A stretch of 38,663 nt of DNA from a virus. Positions 30,332-38,621 of the stretch are shown in pieces. Made by a program: the position numbers and the translations under genes. The DNA lies in IMG/VR virus record IMGVR_UViG_3300021963_007677, positions 1 through 38,663 of that record. One strand, 5' to 3'. Numbering within the stretch: the first letter of the stretch is position 1; the number at the start of each line of letters is the position of its first letter. The notes below the pieces were generated by a model, which was given only the letters and a program-made list of their open reading frames with translations, did not search any database and was not told where the DNA came from.

Positions 30332-33300
30332 ATGATTTCGGCTACTGTCGGTCAAATGCTTGTTAACGACGCTCTTCCCGAAGACATGCGAGACTACAAT
30401 CGCGTGTTGGATGGGAAGAGCGTTAAAGCTTTGTTGCAACAAGTCGCAAAGAAATACCCTGAGCGGTATCGAGAAATATCGTTCAATCTAAATCAGGTCG
30501 GCAGACGCTCAGCACAAGATCAGGGCGGTATGTCTTTCGGCATTCGCCATCTGCGTCGCAGCAAAGTTGCCAACGAAGTCCGACAAAGGATTCAGGGCGA
30601 GCTTCGCAACATCTTGGCTGACGATTCGCTGACAGATCAGCAGCGTACGGACAAAATTATTCGAGTGGTGGGGCGTGAAAGCTCGCCACAGCAGAAAGCC
30701 GTTTTGGAAGAAGCGATTAAAGAAAAGAATCCTTTAGCTTTACAAGTGTTGTCAGGCAGTCGTGGCAAGCCGATGAATTTAGCCAGTCTACTGGCTGCCG
30801 ACATGCTTTATTCGGATCACAGGGACGAGGTTATCCCCATCCCTGTGTTAAGAAGCTACAGCGAAGGTTTGTCCCCTGAAGAATATTGGGCCGGCACCTA
30901 TGGTGCTCGACGTGGCATCATTGCTACCAAATTCGCCACGCAAGAAGCCGGTTTCTTGTCCAAGCAGCTGAACCAGGCTGGTCACAGGCTTGTGGTCATG
31001 GGCGAGGACGGCGAAGAAGAAGGACCCGATGCCCCAGTGCGTGGCATGATCGTCGATACCGACGATATGGACAACGAAGGCTCGTTGCTGGCGCGGGACA
31101 TCGGTCCTTACAAGAAGAACACGCCGCTCACGCCAAAGATTCTCAAGCACCTTTCAAGACTCGGCAAAAGCCGGATTTTAGTGCGTTCACCTTTGGTTGG
31201 CGGCTCACCAGAAGGCGGAGTTTACGCCCGCGACGTCGGAGTTCGTGAAAACGGAACTCTACCTGGGCGTGGCGAACAAGTCGGTTTGCAGGCTGCTCAA
31301 GCTTTGAGCGAACCTATCAGCCAAGGTCAGCTTTCTGCCAAACACTCAGGCGGTGTTGCTGGGCAAGAAAAAGCCGTAGGTGGTTTTCAGTACATCAACC
31401 AACTCATTCAAACGCCAAAACGCATGCAGGGCGGCGCAGCCCATGCCACTTTGGACGGAACCGTGCAGCGGGTTGAGCCTGCTCCGGCTGGTGGCTATTA
31501 CGTCACTATCAACGACGAAAAGCATTACGTAGGCGAAGGCTACGACCTAAAAGTTAAAAAAGGCGACGAAGTTGAAGCTGGAGACATGATTAGTGACGGC
31601 ATTCCCAACCCAGCCATAATTACGCAGTACAAAGGTGTTGGCGAAGGCCGCCGTTACTTTGTTAACGAGTTTCGCAAGGCCATGGCCAGCAGCGGCATGA
31701 TGGGCCATCGGCGCAATATTGAGTTGCTGGCTCGTGGTTTGATTAATCACGTCAAGTTGACGGAAGAAACCGACGACCATGTTCCTGACGACATCATTCC
31801 GTACTCGACATTAGAACACACGTATAAACCGCGAGAAGGGCACGAGAGGCTGGCTCCCAAGAAAGCTTTGGGCCAGTACCTGGAAAAACCTGTGCTGCAT
31901 TACACAATTGGCACTAAGATTCGTCCGTCTATGCTCAAAGACTTTGACGAATTTGGCGTCAACGAGATACCCGTACATCGCAACCCGCCGCCATTTGAGC
32001 CGCACATGGTTCGCGGCATGTATCAGTTGCAGCATGATCCAGACTGGATGACTCAGATGTATGGGTCTGGTCTCAAGAAAAGCTTGTTAGAGTCTGTGGC
32101 ACGCGGCGCAAAAAGCGAAGAGCGCGGCACCAGCTTTATTCCAAGCCTGGCAACGGGTACTGACTTTGGCGATGTGCCTAACCGCGCAGTCATTCAACCT
32201 AAGCCAGGTTATTCGTTACCGAAAGTTGATATTCCTGAAGAAGAGCCTGAGCAGCCGAAGCCAATCAAACAAGCTCCTTCTGGTTCAATGTTCTTTGGCG
32301 GCAAATTTAAAGTTGGTTCTGTCAAGAAAGCCGATTCGTCCGCGCCAACCAACACCAAAGCACCGGTGACTTCGGCTCCGGCTACACCCAGCGCTTCGCC
32401 AATACCTGCACCTAAAGCGCAAACTCAAGCGGCTTCTCCTGCCCCTTCATCGGCTGGTCAAACGTATCAACCGATGCAGACGCCCAGCCTGCAAGATTTT
32501 TCGAGGGATTACAATCTTATATCTGGCGGTGGCGCTGGCCCAACGCGAAGATTACCTTCTTCAAGGATGAACGCACCTAGCGTGCGTAATGCACCATCAG
32601 GCGGCTTGTCTCCAAACATCATGCCGCAACAGCAGCCGCAGACACCGGAAATGCAGCCACAGTATCAGCTGCCTTCTCCTGATTATTCCACTAATCCTCG
32701 ACAACCTAACTACAGCATTCCGTCTGGCGGCTTGCCAAACCCGAGCTCGATGCCGCAGCCTAACGCACAGCCAATACCTGCGCCTCAACCTACACCAACA
32801 CCGGTAGACCCGAATTCTGAAGCTGGTCAAGGCAACAGTATGAACCCGTTTAGCGGTAGCGGTACTGCGCGTGGCCTCTTAGGCATGGGTCTTGAGTATG
32901 CAGGCGGTTTGGCCGGTGCGGGTGGTGCTGCTGCTGGCGGCGCTGCTGCTGGCGGCGCTGCTGCGGGAACATCCGGCGGGATTCTTGGCGGTATTGCGCG
33001 AGCCGGTCGTAGTTTTGTTGCTCCTGGCGCAGGTCTTGGTGCTGGGGCTGGGTTTTTGCCAGCCGTAGGTGGTATGACGCTTGTCAACGCTGGAACCGAA
33101 ATGCTTGATGCCGTCGGTCTACTGCCTGAGTGGGCTGGTGGCGATGGTATGGGTAATTTTGGTTGGAATCAAAGCGGTTTCAATCAAAATATTCAAAACA
33201 GCAGTTACTTGAGCGGCGTAGGTCAAACGTTTATGAACCCGCTGAAAGGCGTCACAAACTTGGCGCAAGGTGCAGGAGAAGCGATATCTGCCGCAGGTGG

Positions 33301-33958
33301 AAAAGCTCGTGACTTAGTCACTTGGTCTGATACAAGAAGTCGTGCGGTCGCCAACGATAAAGCTAAAGTTCAAGAAATGGAAGCAAATCGACAGAAACAA
33401 CTGGAAGCTCAGCGTCAACAACTAGAGCAAGCCTCAAACGCCGGCGGTATGTCGCCACAGCAACGCCAGCAAGTTGCCAATCAAGCAACAGAAGTTCAAA
33501 ATCAAATTGAAGATTCCAAAGCGCAAGCTGCGGCTATGGAAGACGAGACCGCTAATTGGCAAATGGGTAACCGAAGTTGGGCTGGAGGCGGCTACCAATT
33601 CCGCGATAATGCGTCTAAGAGCTTGCAAAACGTCAATCAACAAATTGCTAACTTGCAGCAGCAGGGGATTACCACGCCAGAGCAGCAGGCTCAGCTTGAA
33701 ACACTAAAACGACAGCAGTCTGATTACAATCAGATCGTCAACTTGTATAACAAGGAAGTCGGCTACTTCGGAACTGGCGACTTCAGTAACTACATGCGAA
33801 ACTCGGTTAAAACTAAGAAGACAAAGATGGTCGAACTGAGCCAGCAGATTCGCAATGCCATGGCTCAAAGAGATACAGCTAAGGCACAACAGCTAAAAGC
33901 TGAATGGGAGCATCTAAACAATACGTTGCAAACGTATAGGTCGTGGGCCGGGCAATAG
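30332..33958 (+). CDS. RNA polymerase beta' C-terminal half with long virion-like tail
   Basis: A 1208-aa chain. Residues ~1-615 are the missing half of beta': SATVGQMLVNDALPEDM at the start, bridge helix SGSRGKPMNLASLLAADML (~140-160), trigger-loop region EEYWAGTYGARRGIIATKFA (~182-201), and GEQVGLQAAQALSEPISQGQ (~314-333). The bacterial zinc-site cysteines are replaced (SPLVGGSPEGGVYARDVG). The rest is not RNAP: a Pro/Ser/Thr/Gln-rich linker (~640-850), a Gly/Ala-rich hydrophobic segment (~860-935) and a Gln-rich coiled coil (~1010-1208; QKQLEAQRQQLEQ). Such a tail resembles virion-internal proteins nearby and suggests packaging of the enzyme. The ribosome site is weak (AGGG). Confidence 0.93.
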   Translation: MISATVGQMLVNDALPEDMRDYNRVLDGKSVKALLQQVAKKYPERYREISFNLNQVGRRSAQDQGGMSFGIRHLRRSKVANEVRQRIQGELRNILADDSLTDQQRTDKIIRVVGRESSPQQKAVLEEAIKEKNPLALQVLSGSRGKPMNLASLLAADMLYSDHRDEVIPIPVLRSYSEGLSPEEYWAGTYGARRGIIATKFATQEAGFLSKQLNQAGHRLVVMGEDGEEEGPDAPVRGMIVDTDDMDNEGSLLARDIGPYKKNTPLTPKILKHLSRLGKSRILVRSPLVGGSPEGGVYARDVGVRENGTLPGRGEQVGLQAAQALSEPISQGQLSAKHSGGVAGQEKAVGGFQYINQLIQTPKRMQGGAAHATLDGTVQRVEPAPAGGYYVTINDEKHYVGEGYDLKVKKGDEVEAGDMISDGIPNPAIITQYKGVGEGRRYFVNEFRKAMASSGMMGHRRNIELLARGLINHVKLTEETDDHVPDDIIPYSTLEHTYKPREGHERLAPKKALGQYLEKPVLHYTIGTKIRPSMLKDFDEFGVNEIPVHRNPPPFEPHMVRGMYQLQHDPDWMTQMYGSGLKKSLLESVARGAKSEERGTSFIPSLATGTDFGDVPNRAVIQPKPGYSLPKVDIPEEEPEQPKPIKQAPSGSMFFGGKFKVGSVKKADSSAPTNTKAPVTSAPATPSASPIPAPKAQTQAASPAPSSAGQTYQPMQTPSLQDFSRDYNLISGGGAGPTRRLPSSRMNAPSVRNAPSGGLSPNIMPQQQPQTPEMQPQYQLPSPDYSTNPRQPNYSIPSGGLPNPSSMPQPNAQPIPAPQPTPTPVDPNSEAGQGNSMNPFSGSGTARGLLGMGLEYAGGLAGAGGAAAGGAAAGGAAAGTSGGILGGIARAGRSFVAPGAGLGAGAGFLPAVGGMTLVNAGTEMLDAVGLLPEWAGGDGMGNFGWNQSGFNQNIQNSSYLSGVGQTFMNPLKGVTNLAQGAGEAISAAGGKARDLVTWSDTRSRAVANDKAKVQEMEANRQKQLEAQRQQLEQASNAGGMSPQQRQQVANQATEVQNQIEDSKAQAAAMEDETANWQMGNRSWAGGGYQFRDNASKSLQNVNQQIANLQQQGITTPEQQAQLETLKRQQSDYNQIVNLYNKEVGYFGTGDFSNYMRNSVKTKKTKMVELSQQIRNAMAQRDTAKAQQLKAEWEHLNNTLQTYRSWAGQ
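32924..32968 (+). repeat. three 15-nt tandem repeats encoding GGAAA-type units
   Basis: Three tandem units, GGTGCTGCTGCTGGC, GGCGCTGCTGCTGGC and GGCGCTGCTGCGGGA, encode GAAAG in series inside the hydrophobic Gly/Ala segment of the 30332 product. The number of copies may vary between relatives. Confidence 0.85.
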
Positions 33959-34046
33959 CTTGCTTTGTCTTGCGAGTTAAGTCAATTGACGGCTAAACTT
34001 ATTGTTTAAGCAGTCTAAATTTGCCTCGTCGGAGGATGTATCGGCT

Positions 34047-34310
34047 ATGTTGGCACATAATCAGTTTAATGCCATAGGTGCCATACCTTTGCTTGGCGGT
34101 TTTAATCCCAAGACTGCTGCGGCATATTTGTTGCCGCCGACAGACAAGGTCAAGAAGAAAAAGAAAGGTACGCCAGCCGAACAGCCGGAAGCTTTAGATA
34201 AAGAAGCTGCTTTTGCTGAAGCCGCCATCCGTGAACAACAGGCGATAATGCAACAGCAGATCAAGTCAGCAGACTTCGGCGGCGGTTGGAACCCTTTCCA
34301 ACAGTTCTAA
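34047..34310 (+). CDS. small hypothetical protein (87 aa)
   Basis: ATG 34047 follows GGAGG (34031-34035) at 11 nt; a TTG at 34002 has no ribosome site. The 87-aa product has a hydrophobic start (FNAIGAIPLLGGFNPKTAAA) and a Lys-rich stretch (VKKKKKGTP). A helix with LDKEAAFAEAAIREQQAIM follows, then GGGWNPFQQF. LDKEAA matches the K-x-A motif of the neighbouring proteins. Probably virion-related by context. The 88-nt gap before it holds TTGACG (33986-33991) but no matching -10 box. Confidence 0.55.
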   Translation: MLAHNQFNAIGAIPLLGGFNPKTAAAYLLPPTDKVKKKKKGTPAEQPEALDKEAAFAEAAIREQQAIMQQQIKSADFGGGWNPFQQF

Positions 34311-34338
34311 GCTTAAAACATACCGAGAGCCACGGACC

Positions 34339-36924
34339 ATGGAAGGAAACATGAAAAACAGCTTAGTTAAAGTTGCTAACCTTGGCGGTAGCGGCGGTGA
34401 GACCGAATTTGAGCAGGCTTTTTCCAGCCTGGCCTACGCTTACTTGCGAGACAAGGCTCCTCGGTTGTTGGACTACATGCTGGGTTTTCAGCTAGTTGAC
34501 CGCAACGAAGACAATACCAAGGCCATGGGTGTCTTCGGTTTTCAGATCGACAAGCAGTGGCTCTATGCTCCTGTGTTCTTCCTGAACGGCGACCTAAAAG
34601 GTCACGAACTGCTGTACATGAAGAACAACGATTCTTTCGTTCCACTAAAAGAGAACTGGATCAACTACATTATGAGCCGCAAGCCTCACGTGCTTGGCGA
34701 GCCTTCTGCTCGCAAGTTGCGTGAGCTTGGCGGCATTTATCCTGACGTTCGTACGCTTTCTATCCCACCGTCCATTGGTGGTGGCAAGCGTGCCAGCGAT
34801 AACAGCTGGTTTAAAGACGTGTTGCCTATGGTGGCAGCGTTTAAAACCAAGATGGCCAACTCTCTGTACCGTGGTGCAGGTGATCGCAAACTGAACCAGG
34901 CGGCAGTTGTTGCCGATCCGTTTGGAGCCGCCCTAGCCAAGCAAGCTTCAATTCTGGATTTTAACGTCGTCATGCCGCAGAGCCTGGAACTGCTCAAGCT
35001 GGCTCACGCCATCTCGGAGCGGTATCCGACCATCAAGCAAGGCATGCAAAAGTTCTACGGCGTTGACTGCTTCTCTCGTTGGGGTGCCGAACTGAAGGCC
35101 AACACTGAGAAGTCCGCCGAAAGCATCATGCCGGTCAAGCAAGCCAAGGCCAAGCCTTACATGCCTGGCAACTTGCTGATTCCAACTGCACCGCCTGCCG
35201 GTCCTGTCGATCACGTCAAGGAAGGCAAGCTCCGTCTGTACGTCTCTGAGTTTGTCATCGAGAATCGCGTGCCGTTCGGTGAACGAGCCAACGAGAACGC
35301 CGCAGACGTCAAAGCTGACGAAGGTCCTGCTTCGGTAGACAGCGCCAACCTGAACACCGACGAGCGTGAGAAGCTGTTGCGTGAGCGCTCGCTGATCAGC
35401 GATGGACGCAGCGACGACGAGACTAGCAAGGCTTATAAGGTCCAGGTTGAGGCCAAGCTGACAAACCCCAGCGAAACTGCCCTCTACCGCGTGCTTGAGA
35501 AACCGGGCAAGTTCAGCAAGATGCTGGTTGCCATGCACGGCAGTAGCAACCGTGGTCGCGAACCGATGGTAACGCTCGTCCGGCTTGACGACAGCGGTTC
35601 AAAGAAAGAGTGGCTCAATACTTACGCCACTAACGTCTTTGCCGATCAAATTTGCGAGAAAGACGAATGGCAGGAGTGGTTTGACAGCTTGGGTAGCGCT
35701 GATTCTTTGCAAGAAGGCGGCGAGTATGTAGGTATCGACCAGTACGGCTCTTCCACCGCTCCTTTTCACGTGCAGTCCAACTATGGCGAAGGTCGCTATC
35801 GTGTGGACTTCCGCACCAACATCAACTTTGACGAGAACAGGCCAAGCACTGCGCCGCGTCTGGCAAAGCGCTATGACCCGTTCACCGAAGAAAGCTACCA
35901 CATGCCGAGCCCGTACGGCGCAATGCTGTACATCAACAAAGAAGGCGATCGCGGCACTAAGTTGCGGGCTATCGGAGGTGAACTGCGCGTTCCTTCCTCG
36001 TTCAAGTTCTTGAAGTTGAGCGACCCGCAGAAGCCTAAACCCGGCGAATTGATGTGTTCCAGCAACTACGACAGCCGCAGCGACATGCCGCCGATCCAGC
36101 TTGGCAAGATTGACGACATTCAGCTGCTGTTCCACGAGAAAACAGCTGGACTCAAGCTTCACAACAACGGCACAGACGTTTATCTGGATTCTGCGCTTGG
36201 GCAAACTCGCTTAAGCAAGCAAGCTGCCGTTTGGCATCTTGTGAGCGTCCATGGTTTGCGTGAAAAGGCGGCGCGTGAAATTTTGGCGACAGCCGAACAC
36301 AAGGGTCACGCAAGCTACCGAATTGCTTATGCTCCCGGTTATGGCACGCAGAAATCAGCTGCTCCAAACGCCAGCATATTGGCTCACGGACCTAACGCTC
36401 CTATCTATGACGATTACGGTGATGAGCGTAGCGTTGAACAATACGGGCCAAGTACGGCTGTGCCGACTCAGTTCACGTCATCGGCAGCTTATCGTCTGAG
36501 CGGCTTGACTGCCGATCAGACTGACCCTGGCGTATGGGACCCGTGGCAGAACTTTGAAGCGCGAGATTTTCAGAAGAACTTCCAGGTTGCTCAGCAGGCG
36601 GCCATGGGCGGACAGAAGGAAGTCTTTGATACTTCGATGATTTCTGGCATGCTTAAGTCAGTGCGGCAAGATTCTTTGGTTGAGCGCCATCTCGCTCCGC
36701 TGGTTGAAGCACTGGATTCGCTTGGCCGGTTGCTGATGAATTTCTACTGGCACCAAGAAGAGTTTGAAGATCGTTACGGCAAGAGCGATTTGCCAGAGTT
36801 GGAAGACAGCTTGCGCAACGCTTTTGAATCGCTTGGCGATATCACACTCTTCTTGAAAGAGAAGACAATAGAATCGCCTTTTGACCAAGGCGATGTTAAC
36901 CTGGAAGAAACCGCAAGGAACTAA
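34339..36924 (+). CDS. large protein of unknown function, probable virion component (861 aa)
   Basis: ATG 34339 or ATG 34351 may be used; AAGGA lies between them, too near the second and after the first. The 861-aa product matches no family I recognise. The start has LVKVANLGGSGGETEFEQA and FSSLAYAYLRDKAPRLLDYM. LYAPVFFLNGDLKGHELLYM and WINYIMSRKPHVLG look globular. Residues ~300-360 are charged and perhaps disordered. The middle is beta-rich, and the C-terminal 60 residues are helical (LVEALDSLGRLLMNFYWHQE). K-x-A motifs recur at least six times (LAKQAS, TEKSAE, HEKTAG, LSKQAA, TQKSAA, LVKVAN). Size and position suggest an abundant or internal virion protein; portal or tail-tube functions cannot be shown. 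Confidence 0.7.
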   Translation: MEGNMKNSLVKVANLGGSGGETEFEQAFSSLAYAYLRDKAPRLLDYMLGFQLVDRNEDNTKAMGVFGFQIDKQWLYAPVFFLNGDLKGHELLYMKNNDSFVPLKENWINYIMSRKPHVLGEPSARKLRELGGIYPDVRTLSIPPSIGGGKRASDNSWFKDVLPMVAAFKTKMANSLYRGAGDRKLNQAAVVADPFGAALAKQASILDFNVVMPQSLELLKLAHAISERYPTIKQGMQKFYGVDCFSRWGAELKANTEKSAESIMPVKQAKAKPYMPGNLLIPTAPPAGPVDHVKEGKLRLYVSEFVIENRVPFGERANENAADVKADEGPASVDSANLNTDEREKLLRERSLISDGRSDDETSKAYKVQVEAKLTNPSETALYRVLEKPGKFSKMLVAMHGSSNRGREPMVTLVRLDDSGSKKEWLNTYATNVFADQICEKDEWQEWFDSLGSADSLQEGGEYVGIDQYGSSTAPFHVQSNYGEGRYRVDFRTNINFDENRPSTAPRLAKRYDPFTEESYHMPSPYGAMLYINKEGDRGTKLRAIGGELRVPSSFKFLKLSDPQKPKPGELMCSSNYDSRSDMPPIQLGKIDDIQLLFHEKTAGLKLHNNGTDVYLDSALGQTRLSKQAAVWHLVSVHGLREKAAREILATAEHKGHASYRIAYAPGYGTQKSAAPNASILAHGPNAPIYDDYGDERSVEQYGPSTAVPTQFTSSAAYRLSGLTADQTDPGVWDPWQNFEARDFQKNFQVAQQAAMGGQKEVFDTSMISGMLKSVRQDSLVERHLAPLVEALDSLGRLLMNFYWHQEEFEDRYGKSDLPELEDSLRNAFESLGDITLFLKEKTIESPFDQGDVNLEETARN

Positions 36925-36926
36925 TC

Positions 36927-37595
36927 ATGGCCACAGGTTATTCAAAGATTGTTTCTTTTACCGTTCTCTGCGGTACACCGGCTCACGTCGAGTTGCCGAT
37001 GCCGCCTCGCGGCATTTTGGATCGCGTCATTGTCACGCAGACCGCAGGCGGACCAGAAGAAGCTGATCTGAATATCTATGATCGTCGTGGTGCTTGCATC
37101 TCGGCCGTTGACTTGAATGTCAAAGCCAGCGGCATAGTCACTAACATCTCAGATTCAAGCGGTTATGTTCTGTTGGAAACCGACGTCGAGCACAACTTGA
37201 AAGTCGGTGATCAGATTGAGCTAAAAAACAGTTCGCAGGACAACTACAACGTCCTACAGACTGTTACCGCTGTTGTTTCTGACACGGAAGTGGTAACGGA
37301 TGTTGCTTTCACCATTCCGGGTTCAACGCCGCCGAACGTTGCTGTTCTGTGGCAAACAAAACCATTTGACCCGACTACCAGTCCTGTCACGCACTTGGTT
37401 TACGCCGCTACTAAGCTCACTTCCGGCGATTACGTGCAATTTGACATTAACAGGGCTTACGAAAACAAGGACAATCAAAGCGAAACAATGCGTTGCCGCT
37501 ATTCTGCGCTTTGGTTAGAAGTTTTGACGGTAGGCGGCGCTGAATCTTTGACTTACGAGATTGCCTACACTTGTCGCGCTGACGCGACAATTTAG
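36927..37595 (+). CDS. beta-rich putative structural protein (222 aa)
   Basis: ATG 36927 follows AAGGAAC (36914-36920). The 222-aa product is dominated by short strands: YSKIVSFTVLCGTPAHVELP, GILDRVIVTQTAGG, GYVLLETDVEHNLKVGDQI and TVTAVVSDTEVVTDVAFTI. It lacks charged helices. This is the usual look of phage decoration, tail or adaptor proteins with jelly-roll or Ig-like folds. No K-x-A motif is present. A structural role is inferred; the precise part of the virion is not known. Confidence 0.65.
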   Translation: MATGYSKIVSFTVLCGTPAHVELPMPPRGILDRVIVTQTAGGPEEADLNIYDRRGACISAVDLNVKASGIVTNISDSSGYVLLETDVEHNLKVGDQIELKNSSQDNYNVLQTVTAVVSDTEVVTDVAFTIPGSTPPNVAVLWQTKPFDPTTSPVTHLVYAATKLTSGDYVQFDINRAYENKDNQSETMRCRYSALWLEVLTVGGAESLTYEIAYTCRADATI

Positions 37596-37604
37596 GAGTT
37601 GATT

Positions 37605-38621
37605 TTGAATAACTACACGGAAGTAGTTGTGTTTGACCCGTTCATGCGGCCATACTGGCGGCATGAACGTGGTTTATCTATTGCCGAGTCGGGCGGTTCA
37701 CAGCGCATTACTCGTCACGACGATGAATACATCAAAGAGTATCGTATTTTTTTAGCGCAGCTGAAGAAGCCAAATGTGGACCGTCGTCGCCTGTTAACCG
37801 ATAACCCTGGGCTTTACTACGCGCACAGCATTCACAGCAGAATGCAAACTGATCCAGAAGTCGGTTTGACAATTGAAGCCAGACTTCTTGCCGGGTTTAA
37901 AACCGAGCAAATTGCCGCAGCTTACAAGACGTTGCCAGAAACGATTGAATGGTATGAGCGTATCTTTTTTAACGTTCAACCTTTTATGTCTCACAGGGAT
38001 TGGATCGTAAGAAATGTTCTTGTGCCGGCATCTGACAGTTTTGCCTTACAGACAACACCTCGCCCCAACGCCGACACTGAGGCGGCAACTCGTGTGGTGC
38101 AGCCAATCATCGTGCCTTACTACGACATGTCGTTAAAGCTGTTTGCTTATTTCGGCGGTCCGCTAGTTTGCGACATGATGATCAGCGGTTTTCAAGATCG
38201 TAAGCACGTACAGAAAGCAGAAGATTTAAATGATTATTTTGACAATCAGTTCTCCTTGCAAATAAAGCGGCGAAGCTTGCAAGCTTCGACTCGCTTTGAT
38301 GTCACAAAGTACAATGTCATGGAACTGTTTGCTTTGAACTCAAAACTTATCGAGATTCAACGCTCAGACATGAGCCAAGACGACAAGCACACGGCAGTTG
38401 AAAAGAATATCCATGCAATGATGAACGATTTCGATTGGCGTGTTGGTTTGGACGGTGTCAAGGCTTACGAAGGGACTGAACTGGGTAATCTCGATAAAGG
38501 AAAAGCCGAGCTTGATCCTGAAGAACTTCTGTTCCTCAGGACAGGCGCTAAACCTAACTTGCTTGGCTTAAACGAGAAACCAATATTTCGTACGGAGTTG
38601 GTAAGCAATGCAAAGTCTTAG
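37605..38621 (+). CDS. hypothetical protein with HTH-like segment (338 aa)
   Basis: TTG 37605 is chosen because AGGAG (37594-37598) lies 6 nt upstream. The 338-aa product has EARLLAGFKTEQIAAAYKTL followed by PETIEWYERIFFNVQPFM (~90-125). This is a helix-turn-helix-like element with the LLAG...IA...PE.....YE..FFNV pattern seen in bacterial and phage proteins of unknown role. The rest is helical with no enzyme motif (ELFALNSKLIEIQRSDMSQD). It could be a DNA-binding or packaging protein; its place among structural genes argues against a simple regulator. The stop overlaps the next start by 14 nt. Confidence 0.65.
   Translation: MNNYTEVVVFDPFMRPYWRHERGLSIAESGGSQRITRHDDEYIKEYRIFLAQLKKPNVDRRRLLTDNPGLYYAHSIHSRMQTDPEVGLTIEARLLAGFKTEQIAAAYKTLPETIEWYERIFFNVQPFMSHRDWIVRNVLVPASDSFALQTTPRPNADTEAATRVVQPIIVPYYDMSLKLFAYFGGPLVCDMMISGFQDRKHVQKAEDLNDYFDNQFSLQIKRRSLQASTRFDVTKYNVMELFALNSKLIEIQRSDMSQDDKHTAVEKNIHAMMNDFDWRVGLDGVKAYEGTELGNLDKGKAELDPEELLFLRTGAKPNLLGLNEKPIFRTELVSNAKS

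Noticed and set aside
28778-30332. Frameshift or assembly error splitting one beta' gene
   Set aside because: Both parts have clean ends at domain borders, and three intact genes with ribosome sites lie between, so it is a true gene split.
24321-33958. Host rpoB/rpoC operon fragment
   Set aside because: The fusion, the split in beta', reduced size, missing zinc sites and phage-type neighbours rule out a normal bacterial rpoBC locus.
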